Source: Reichenbachiella sp.
GTDB lineage: Bacteria > Bacteroidota > Bacteroidia > Cytophagales > Cyclobacteriaceae
Direction of reading: 5' to 3'
Length of the DNA stretch: 64,000 nucleotides
Assembly (NCBI RefSeq): GCF_033344935.1
Contig: NZ_JAWPMM010000001.1
Span: forward strand, 1,350,001 to 1,414,000
Part shown: positions 57,965-64,000 of the stretch, in pieces
Numbering within the stretch: position 1 is the first letter of the stretch
Layout: each line of letters starts with the position of its first letter
Position numbers and translations under genes: made by a program
Notes under the pieces: model-generated
What the model saw: only the letters and a program-made list of their open reading frames with translations
Databases searched by the model: none
Told to the model about the DNA's origin: nothing

Positions 57965-58357
57965 TGTGTGCTCGTTATCTTTTGCTTTTAATACTATCCA
58001 AATTAGAATTGATAAAGCCAGTGTGAGTATTGAAAAGGATTTTTCTAAAGCCGTTTCTGCGAATAAATTTCCAATTGTATTCAACCCAAAAAGGATGAGA
58101 AATATCCAGAGTATTACGTTCACAACACTTAAACGAATTATCGGTTTTAGGTAGTTTCCCTTGATGAGCAGTGTAGTGCCTAACAAGAGATTAATTACGA
58201 TAGAAATCAATTCGAAAACGTACATTTCAGAATCAGTTTTCAAGCGCCCTCCCCAAGTTATTTCGTAAGGAATTATTTTAAAGAGAATACTAAAGTGAAA
58301 TATAGTTAAAGCAACTACTATGGATAGTATTATTTTTATTGCGGTTCCTGATTTCAT
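57956..58357 (-). CDS. Small four-helix membrane protein; stop codon supplied by intron remnant
   Basis: A 133-aa hypothetical protein with four predicted membrane helices (IILSIVVALTIFHFSILF, VFELISIVINLLLGTTLLI, LSVVNVILWIFLILFGL, FSILTLALSILIWIVL). No family recognised. ATG 58357 is preferred; an upstream ATG at 58402 would add 15 residues. The last two residues (Ile-Glu) and the TAG stop lie inside the group II intron remnant, so the original C-terminus was altered by the insertion. It is the last gene of the cassette-like array. Confidence 0.65.
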   Translation of the reverse strand: MKSGTAIKIILSIVVALTIFHFSILFKIIPYEITWGGRLKTDSEMYVFELISIVINLLLGTTLLIKGNYLKPIIRLSVVNVILWIFLILFGLNTIGNLFAETALEKSFSILTLALSILIWIVLKAKDNEHTIE

Positions 58358-58457
58358 TATTCTAATTGTTTCATTTCTATGACACACTTTCAGTATATGC
58401 ATAGTAGATGATTGCGGGCTTCAAACCTATCAAACTGAAACGATTTTCAAGCGGGCT

Positions 58458-58505
58458 ACAACCGTTGAGTTTACTACTATTTCGCCTATTTTGTATATAC
58501 ATTGT
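58458..58505 (-). repeat. attC-like site, interrupted by intron copy 1
   Basis: With the intron removed (58506-59171), the exons join to give CATTGT|TATATGG. The resulting GTTAT box faces an ACAAC box at 58458-58462, about 50 bp apart, with partly complementary inner arms. It lies nine bases after the parE stop codon. This is the weakest of the three attC-like sites. Further left, GCGGGCT is repeated at 58414 and 58451. Confidence 0.35.
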
Positions 58506-59171
58506 GTGTGCCCAGCATGGGCATCTGGTATCGAAGATACCAAATTATTCCAGAGGGTGTAAGTCCCTTGTGTGCGGGAGTCGTGTCCCGAAGCACTAGC
58601 AAGTCGCAAGCTGGTTTACCGTGAGGTATGCAGTGAAGGAAGCGAGACTGCAAAGCCCGGTTCCAACGAATAGGACCGGGTCGCCGGGCGACTGGATACA
58701 GAGGCTGTACAGGTCGGATGAGGTAGCACATCATACTGACGTCCAAAGGGTGGGTAACCACCAAGTACCCTTCAGGTAGATCCAGTGGATATTGGGTGAA
58801 GGAATATGCTCTTATCTGGGGAGATCTCGGATTCCACGAGTTGGGAACTGAGAAGTCAGCCGAGGTCATAGTACCAATTAGCAAAGAGCTGTCACCGCAA
58901 AGGATTAGACGGAGACCTCACAAGATTGGGAAGGACCGAACGTATTGTGAAGCGAAAATTCGCATAGGAATACCTTGGTATAGCCTATGCTTAAAAGTAG
59001 CGGAAAGATGTGTCGGTGTAAAGAGCGATACATTATGCTTTACGAACCGCCGTATACCAGAACCGCTTGGCCTGTCCTGACGAAGGAAGGATCTGGTGGT
59101 GTGCCCCGAAGGGATGCCTATGGCAAGAGGCGCACCCCATCAGTTATCGCTGGTGGGGCCGTCTACTCGAT
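58506..59171 (+). mobile_element. ORF-less group IIC intron, copy 1
   Basis: A 666-bp element. The 5' end GTGTGCCCAGCATGGGCATC matches the start of group IIC introns such as O.i.I1 (Oceanobacillus iheyensis). Domain I features follow (AGGGTGTAAGTCCC, GAAGGAAGCGAGACTGCAA), with GGGGAGATCTC and GAAGTCAGCCGAGGTCATAG typical of this group. GAACCGCCGTATACC is the 5' strand of domain V. The 3' end is GTCTACTCGAT. No reverse transcriptase is encoded, so mobility would need a protein in trans. The 3' strand of domain V is atypical (see findings). It runs opposite to the genes around it. Confidence 0.85.
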
Positions 59172-59180
59172 TATATGGAT

Positions 59181-59477
59181 TTATTTCAGGTGACGCTTCA
59201 AATCCATTCTTTCGTGTAGGATTCTTACTACTTCAATTTCATCTGCTGAGGCCTCATGATAAAAAATAATATGTTTGTTAATACTGTAGCCTAAAACTTT
59301 GGATGATATTTCCTCATATGTTTTGCCAAGGCTGGGTTTGTTCGAAATGTCTATACAAGCTGACTTAATTGCTTGATAGTATTTATCTGCTTGGTTTTCA
59401 GACCATGTTTCAGAGGTGTATTCCCAAATATCGGTAAGGTCATTGATGGCTTCCTGCCTCAAAACGAGTCTAGCCAT
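59181..59477 (-). CDS. parE: ParE/RelE-type toxin
   Basis: A 98-aa ParE-superfamily toxin: LRQEAINDLTDIWEYTSETW at the N-terminus, YYQAIKSACIDISNKPSLGKTY and the closing beta strands HIIFYHEASADEIEVVRILHER. ParE toxins act on DNA gyrase; RelE relatives cut mRNA. The assignment to ParE rests on pairing with a ParD-type antitoxin. It overlaps the antitoxin gene by 8 bp. The stop codon is nine bases from the 3' end of intron copy 1. Confidence 0.9.
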   Translation of the reverse strand: MARLVLRQEAINDLTDIWEYTSETWSENQADKYYQAIKSACIDISNKPSLGKTYEEISSKVLGYSINKHIIFYHEASADEIEVVRILHERMDLKRHLK

Positions 59478-59721
59478 TTTTTACTCGATTAGCTTTCAGT
59501 GACGATAGGTGTTGATCAAAGTCAAAGCTTTCTACTCTTGGGCTCTCCAGCCCTTTTTGAATAGCCGACTTTAGGGCGTTGACTTTTCTTTCTTCTTCTT
59601 CAAGTAGCCTGAGTCCAGCTCGAATAACTTCACTCACGTTCTTGTATCTACCGTTTGAAATGCTATGTTGAACAAATTCATCGAAATAGTTCCCTAGCGA
59701 TATGGATGTGTTCTTACTCAT
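59470..59721 (-). CDS. parD: ParD-type ribbon-helix-helix antitoxin
   Basis: An 83-aa antitoxin: the RHH DNA-binding part (MSKNTSISLGNYFDEFVQ, then GRYKNVSEVIRAGLRLLEEEE) is followed by a C-terminal toxin-binding tail. ATG 59721 is preferred over a TTG at 59736. It is upstream of and overlaps the toxin gene, the usual ParD-ParE order. It probably represses its own operon at the palindrome just upstream. Confidence 0.9.
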   Translation of the reverse strand: MSKNTSISLGNYFDEFVQHSISNGRYKNVSEVIRAGLRLLEEEERKVNALKSAIQKGLESPRVESFDFDQHLSSLKANRVKNG

Positions 59722-59742
59722 ACTCAAAAGTACCAATAAATG

Positions 59743-59753
59743 GTATAATATAC
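59743..59753. promoter_or_regulatory. Palindrome upstream of parD, candidate autoregulatory site
   Basis: GTATA-A-TATAC is a perfect 11-bp palindrome around one central base, 21 bp upstream of the parD ATG. RHH antitoxins often bind such short repeats. Confidence 0.4.
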
Positions 59754-59770
59754 AAGATCACTCCTTCCAT

Positions 59771-59881
59771 ATAACGATCAGCTAAAACTCGTAGGCTGAC
59801 CATTTGTTAATTTCATTAAAAATATCGGATTCAAATGCTCTTTGCAAGTAGCTCACAAGCCTATGGATTTTTAGCATCTGT
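59771..59881 (-). repeat. attC-like imperfect palindrome, interrupted at its end by intron copy 2
   Basis: With the intron removed, an ATAAC box (59771-59775) faces a GTTGT box formed at the exon junction (CTGT|TGTAGAG), about 114 bp apart. The arms pair over a long distance: GAT(CA)GCTAAAA and TAGGCT on the left with AGCCTA and TTTTTAGCATC on the right, leaving a two-base bulge. An inner CATTTG/CAAATG stem is also present. Terminal boxes, long arms and extrahelical bases are the pattern of integron attC sites. It follows the stop codon of the 208-aa membrane-protein gene by a few bases. Confidence 0.5.
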
Positions 59882-60556
59882 GTGTGCCCGGCATGGGCAT
59901 CTGGTATCTAAGATACCAAAATTATTCCAGAGGGTGCGGAGAAATCCAAGTCCCTTGTGTGCGGGAGTCGTGTCCCGAAGCACTAGCAAGTCGCAAGCTG
60001 GTTTACCGTGAGGTTTACACTGAAGGAAGCGAGACTGCAAAGCCCGGTTCCAACGAACAGGACCGGGTCGCCGGGCGACTGGATACAGAGGCCGGTAGGA
60101 TCGGATGAGGTAGCACATCATACTGACGTCCAAAGGGTGAGTAACCACCAAGTACCTTGCAGGTAGATCCAGTGGATATTGGGTGAAGGAATATGCTCTT
60201 ACCTGGGGAGATCTCGGATTCCACGAGTTGGGACTGAGAAGTCAGCCGAGGTCATAGTACCAATTAGCAAAGAGCTGTCACCGCAAAGGATTAGACGGAG
60301 ACCTCACAAGATTGGGAAGGACCGAACGTATTGTGAAGCGAAAATTCGCATAGGAATACCTTGGTATAGCCTATGCTTAAAAGTAGCGGAAAGATGTGTC
60401 GGTGTAAAGAGCGATACATTATGCTTTACGAACCGCCGTATACCAGAACCGCTTGGCCTGTCCTGACGAAGGAAGGATCTGGTGGTGTGCCCTGAAGTGA
60501 TGCCTATGGCAAGAGACGCACCCCATCAGTTATCGCTGGTGGGGCGTCTACTCGAT
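59882..60556 (+). mobile_element. ORF-less group IIC intron, copy 2
   Basis: A 675-bp element nearly identical to copy 1 (differences by eye: a 9-base longer AGGGTGCGGAGAAATCC segment, a few substitutions in domain I, and several single-base changes near the 3' end). 5' end GTGTGCCCGGCATGGGCATC, 3' end GTCTACTCGAT. It has the same atypical domain V as copy 1, so both derive from one altered ancestor. No reverse transcriptase ORF. Same orientation as copy 1; the two flank the parDE locus as direct repeats. Confidence 0.85.
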
Positions 60557-60568
60557 TGTAGAGTGTTT

Positions 60569-61195
60569 TTATTGAAGTCCTTTAAGACTGGAAAGTATTT
60601 TTATCCATTCACTGCCAATCAAATAGTTCATTAGACACAAAAGAGCGGAAATGAATAAAATCAGTTGTAGAGGAAGGTATTTGAAAACTCTTGATTTTAG
60701 ATACTTATTAGTCTTAATCCGATCTTCAAATTTCTTTATAGTGGGAATTAGGCTTAATATGAGGCTGAAAAAAGTAATTAGTACAAAGACTATCAATGCA
60801 ATAAATGTTAAATCAAAGCTTTCAGCTTGATAAACATCAATTCCAAAAGGCCCACCGCCCTCAACAAGTTTTCGAGGTTGCATGTTTAAGAATACTATTC
60901 CTCCATGTCCAGTTACGCTATTCCATATATTTTCTTTTTCGGATATATCTACATTACTTATAGTGGATCTTAGTTGTAACGTGAAAAATAGATGAATAAC
61001 CGTCCAAACAACTATGGCCAAAGAATAATACAAAATCGGAATCTTGACGCCCAAAAGCTTAATTGGGATTACTTCATCCTCGTTTTCTTGATGTGTTGGT
61101 AAGAATTTCTTGATGATGACTATAAAACCAAGAAATATACCGGACAGAATTGTCCAGTTTATTAAGCTAGTGACAAAAAGAACTGATTTATCCAT
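60569..61195 (-). CDS. Hypothetical four-helix membrane protein
   Basis: A 208-aa protein with four hydrophobic helices (WTILSGIFLGFIVIIKKF, YYSLAIVVWTVIHLFF, FIALIVFVLITFFSLIL, LPLQLILFISALLCLM) and an extracytoplasmic loop of about 40 residues between helices 2 and 3. No family recognised. Overlaps the preceding 75-aa gene by 8 bp, so the two form one unit. The stop codon is 12 bases from the 3' end of intron copy 2. Confidence 0.7.
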   Translation of the reverse strand: MDKSVLFVTSLINWTILSGIFLGFIVIIKKFLPTHQENEDEVIPIKLLGVKIPILYYSLAIVVWTVIHLFFTLQLRSTISNVDISEKENIWNSVTGHGGIVFLNMQPRKLVEGGGPFGIDVYQAESFDLTFIALIVFVLITFFSLILSLIPTIKKFEDRIKTNKYLKSRVFKYLPLQLILFISALLCLMNYLIGSEWIKILSSLKGLQ

Positions 61196-61415
61196 ATGTT
61201 GGTTCTAATCCATAAAGAAAACGAATAATTACTATTAGAAGCCAAATTTCACCTGCCAAAAGAGCCAAACCTAGGAGCCTTTCTCCAAAACTTGATTCTG
61301 AACTGAATAGAAGGTTCAATGGGAAAAATATGATTGGAATAATTCCGCTTAAGATCGGAATTCCAAATATTATTATTAACAAAATAGTTAAAACAACTCC
61401 CATATCTTTTAACAA
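61188..61415 (-). CDS. Hypothetical small membrane protein
   Basis: A 75-aa protein with two to three hydrophobic helices (VVLTILLIIIFGIPILSGIIP, LLGLALLAGEIWLLIVIIRFL). No family recognised. It starts with ATG 61415, 29 bp after the attC-like palindrome, and overlaps the next gene by 8 bp. Together the pair looks like one mobile-cassette unit. Confidence 0.65.
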   Translation of the reverse strand: MLKDMGVVLTILLIIIFGIPILSGIIPIIFFPLNLLFSSESSFGERLLGLALLAGEIWLLIVIIRFLYGLEPTYG

Positions 61416-61442
61416 TTATTGATTGTAGTTTGCATCAATACT

Positions 61443-61503
61443 CTACAACGGCTCCGCTATGAAACGTGTCCCGAAGGGCATGTTTTTATAGCGATTGTTG
61501 TGC
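61443..61503 (-). repeat. Empty attC-like palindrome after the helicase gene
   Basis: ACAAC (61445-61449) pairs with GTTGT (61497-61501). Inside these, CGCTAT (61455-61460) pairs with ATAGCG (61488-61493), and AAAC..CCC GAA GGG..GTTT forms the apex. The spacers are 5 and 3 bases. No T tract follows on the minus strand, so it is a poor terminator. The right box reads ATTGT|TGTG, which equals the 5' exon of intron copy 1 plus the 3' exon of the remnant. It is therefore an unoccupied version of the intron target. Confidence 0.5.
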
Positions 61504-61525
61504 CTTCCTTGTTTTATTTATTTGT

Positions 61526-64000
61526 TTAGAAAAGAATCGAACTGATTTCATCATATTCTATTTCTTCTTTGTTTAATCTACTCTTTAATCTCTTAATATT
61601 GATTTCAATGAGTTTGTCACCTTCAATTTTTAAGCAGTCTTTATATTTCTTAAAAATATAGTCTGCTGTGTGTCTTGAAAGTCCATAATTCTGTAAAGCG
61701 ATTACGATAGTGTTTTGTGTTCCATATTCTAAAAATGTTGCCCAGTTTACACCTGCATTATCTTCTCCCAAAATTTCTACAAGCATGGCATAGTAGTTAT
61801 TGAAGTATTTTTCGAAAAGAAATCGAAGAACACTTTCAATATCATCGATGATGTTACCAATAAGAACATTGATATGTTGTTTACTATTGTCGAACACCTC
61901 ATAAGTTGGTTTCCCATTTTTATAACCGACCATCAATGTGCTGCCTTTGCGGATGTAATAAGCAATAGATTCATTGATGATTTGGCTCAATGATATTCCA
62001 TTGATCCATTGATTCATCAGGACAGCATAATAGTCAAGTTGCTTTTCAGATTTGAATCGTTTTTCCTCTGTTGACCAATGAAACATTGAGTAGCATTTAT
62101 GAAGCCATTCTTGGCATATTTCATAAGTAACCCTGCTTGGCAATTTGATGGCAGATGGATTCTTGGCTTGCTTTTTCAAAGCAATAAAGACCTCATTCTG
62201 AATATTTAGTTTGATTGAATTATTAGTATTTAATACGCTAGAAGGAACTTCTACTTTGGTTGTTTTCTCTTTTGCTAATTCAATTATTGCTTCCTTATTT
62301 TCAGCAATCAGTTTTTGGATAATTTCACTTCTATAGTTACTTCGTTGAATCTCAAGAGTATCTATATTGATGATATTAGCTATATATTCTAAAATCTCTT
62401 TCATTATACCTGACTCAAATTTTACATCAGGTTTTTCTTGAAGAATTTGTTCAATCTTCTTTAGTCTTTTATCAATATAACTTTCAACTGAGGGGTTCAG
62501 TTTAATATCGATTTCTTTTGCCAAAAGATCCTCATGTTTTTTCCACTCTTTTTCAGTTTCTTTCAGACAGATAATATTTCCGGATAATTCTAATTTTAAG
62601 CGACCTGCTCTGCCAGCTAGATTCCAAAAGTCGATTGGCTTAAAAAATGAATTTCCATGTACCCTGTTATTTAGGATAAAAACATTTTTAGCAGGCAGAT
62701 TTACACCCTCTAAAAGGGTCGAAGTACAAAACACGAAGTTGATTTCACGCTCTTTAAAAAGTCCTTCAACTTTGTTTCTTATTATTTGCGGAAGATTACC
62801 ATAGTGATAGCCAATCCCCCTATTCAGAAACTCGCCCAAGAAGTAATCTTTATGGATGTAAGATTTGATTTGGCGAATAACCTTTTTTACGGTTCTGGAA
62901 ACTTCAATCTGTTTGTCTTTATTTCGCTCAAATAGTTTGGAAGCTTTATCAACTGCATCAAATCTTGAACTACAATACACAATGTTGCTTTCATCGTCAC
63001 CTATTGCAGAAAGCAAATCATAAATCGTTTCTGACTTTGTTACGATTAAGGGTTCAAATAAATAATGACCATCATCCAAGTAATGGGTGACCTTCTTTTC
63101 AACCAAATCAACAAAAAACAGATTTTGTGAAACTGGTGTTTCTATGGTTCTAAAAAATTGCTTTTCGTCTTTCTTAAATAATTTCAGAAAGACTTCAGGA
63201 TTCGAAACATTAGGAGAAGAGAAATATAAATTAAGGTTGGGATTTCTCCTTAGTGCCTTTGAAATGGCTGAATATGCGGTTACTGCTCGACTGTCTTTTT
63301 CTGCTGCCAGTTTATGCGCTTCATCTATGAATAAATAAGCAATGGGAGGATTATTTTTTTGGGATAGATAACTCAAAAGCCTTTCAGGAGTTAGCACAAA
63401 AATATAGTGATGTTCTGTTGATGGTAACTCAGAAACATTGGAGTTGGTAACTACAGAGTAGTTGTAATGATCCAAAACCTCTTTGAGTTCTTTGTTGAGG
63501 TCTATAGAAAACTGGTTAATCAAAGCCCTAGTCGGAACCATGATGACAATATTCTCAGGCGGTTTGTTGCCTACTACTTTTCTAATAAAGGATTTAATGA
63601 TAAACGATTTGCCCATTGAAGTCGGGCCTGAAAAGCTAAAATGTTTCGAGCCGCTAATCTTCTTATATAGTTCAAATTGTGAATCGGTAAAAATTAAATC
63701 TTCGGTATCGGGAACGGCTTGTATAAACTCCTTGACCTTCTTTTCAAGTTCCCTGTCAAAGGGTAATTCAGAACTGTTGTTTTCATTCTGCAAAAACTCA
63801 ATTCCGGGAAAGTTGCCCAATTTTGCCAATACAGAATGTGAGAAGGTCTGGTAATAAGGATTTGCTTTGTAATCCTCATTGAGCAGGGTGATAAGTTGGT
63901 AGGCTTTGTTTCTTGCTTTTGGGTTTTTGGAATTTGAAAGTATATCGGCAAAGCGAAGCGTGTCATTCAATTCCTTTTCGGTCAATTTTATACTTCTACC
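61526..64000 (-). CDS. DEAD/DEAH-box Ski2-like helicase, HamB/AbpB-type candidate (5' end beyond window)
   Basis: At least 825 codons; the frame stays open to the window edge and a TTG at 63985 is the only start in view, so the N-terminus is uncertain. SF2 helicase motifs: GPTSMGKS (Walker A, about 120-127 from that TTG), FIDEAHKL (DEAH, 221-224), SSPNVSN (motif III), STLLEGVNLPAK (motif V) and LAGRAGRL (motif VI). GVNLPA and AGRAGR mark the Ski2-like group. A helicase of this type with a DUF1837 partner upstream is the Hachiman/AbpAB phage-defence layout. The partner would lie just outside the window, so the name is a hypothesis. It is the first visible unit of the cassette-like array. Confidence 0.75.
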   Translation of the reverse strand, partial: GRSIKLTEKELNDTLRFADILSNSKNPKARNKAYQLITLLNEDYKANPYYQTFSHSVLAKLGNFPGIEFLQNENNSSELPFDRELEKKVKEFIQAVPDTEDLIFTDSQFELYKKISGSKHFSFSGPTSMGKSFIIKSFIRKVVGNKPPENIVIMVPTRALINQFSIDLNKELKEVLDHYNYSVVTNSNVSELPSTEHHYIFVLTPERLLSYLSQKNNPPIAYLFIDEAHKLAAEKDSRAVTAYSAISKALRRNPNLNLYFSSPNVSNPEVFLKLFKKDEKQFFRTIETPVSQNLFFVDLVEKKVTHYLDDGHYLFEPLIVTKSETIYDLLSAIGDDESNIVYCSSRFDAVDKASKLFERNKDKQIEVSRTVKKVIRQIKSYIHKDYFLGEFLNRGIGYHYGNLPQIIRNKVEGLFKEREINFVFCTSTLLEGVNLPAKNVFILNNRVHGNSFFKPIDFWNLAGRAGRLKLELSGNIICLKETEKEWKKHEDLLAKEIDIKLNPSVESYIDKRLKKIEQILQEKPDVKFESGIMKEILEYIANIINIDTLEIQRSNYRSEIIQKLIAENKEAIIELAKEKTTKVEVPSSVLNTNNSIKLNIQNEVFIALKKQAKNPSAIKLPSRVTYEICQEWLHKCYSMFHWSTEEKRFKSEKQLDYYAVLMNQWINGISLSQIINESIAYYIRKGSTLMVGYKNGKPTYEVFDNSKQHINVLIGNIIDDIESVLRFLFEKYFNNYYAMLVEILGEDNAGVNWATFLEYGTQNTIVIALQNYGLSRHTADYIFKKYKDCLKIEGDKLIEINIKRLKSRLNKEEIEYDEISSILF

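Noticed and set aside
57807-58154. 115-codon plus-strand frame across the intron remnant
   Set aside because: It runs through intron RNA domains and antisense to the membrane-protein gene; no protein features.
58486-59193. Open frames inside both group II intron copies
   Set aside because: These are by-products of structured intron RNA. None resembles a reverse transcriptase or maturase, and they recur identically in both copies because the DNA is duplicated.
58506-60556. Composite transposon or insertion sequences around parDE
   Set aside because: The repeated segments have group IIC intron ends and domain features, no transposase and no terminal inverted repeats or target duplications.
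1-64000. CRISPR arrays, rRNA genes and prophage
   Set aside because: No regularly spaced short repeats, no rRNA-like stretches and no phage structural genes were seen anywhere in the window.

Overview
The window is chromosomal DNA from a low-GC (about 40%) member of the Bacteroidetes, most likely a marine gliding Cytophagales (Reichenbachiella/Fulvivirga-like). Evidence for this: Bacteroidetes-type promoters (TTG or TTTG, about 19 bp, then TAnnTTTG), almost no Shine-Dalgarno signals, typical families (DUF349, DUF2795, SiaB/SiaC, eCIS-core effector, MORN/TonB protein) and the gene order tRNA-Gln, prs, rplY, pth. The genus is inference.

Layout. 1-985: truncated periplasmic-binding sensor. 1-14.5 kb: housekeeping genes (ettA, DUF349, DUF2795, ispD, queA, an FtsX-type permease, a small lipoprotein, pth, rplY, prs, tRNA-Gln, purL). 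14.6-23 kb: a MORN/TonB protein and an alpha/beta hydrolase, then divergently a TetR-TolC-adaptor-RND efflux operon with two inverted-repeat operator candidates. 23-26.5 kb: proline dehydrogenase, NhaC antiporter, RNase D-like exonuclease. 26.7-46.3 kb: a large chemosensory locus. 46.3-50.9 kb: divergent NrtR-like regulator and galK-galT with a palindrome over the promoters, then a Ser/Thr dehydratase and a cyclophilin. 51-57.7 kb: accessory genes (TIR-membrane-WD40 protein, eCIS-type effector with an OTU-like end, C-type lectin lipoprotein, membrane-bound AraC regulator). 57.7-64 kb: cassette-like array with group IIC introns, ParDE and a Ski2-like helicase.

The chemosensory locus joins two signalling systems. 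SiaB kinase and SiaC phosphoprotein (a partner-switching pair) come first. Then a histidine kinase and a receiver plus SpoIIE/PP2C-like protein head a tightly packed run: CheW, three MCPs, a ParA-like ATPase, a second CheW, CheB, CheA, a CheC-like phosphatase, CheR and CheY. No flagellar genes are present, so the output is probably gliding, pili or surface behaviour. The PP2C-like domain has lost its metal-binding aspartates and is probably a pseudophosphatase.

The most unusual region is 57.7-64 kb. All genes there lie on the minus strand. Directly after their stop codons are attC-like imperfect palindromes. Three of these sites have been hit at the same position (GT|T of a GTTGT/GTTAT box) by group IIC introns in the opposite orientation: two full ORF-less copies about 670 bp long and one 3-prime remnant. 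One matching site, at about 61445-61501, is empty. This looks like a chromosomal integron-type cassette array whose recombination sites are occupied by introns. No integrase gene is in the window, so the integron reading remains inference.
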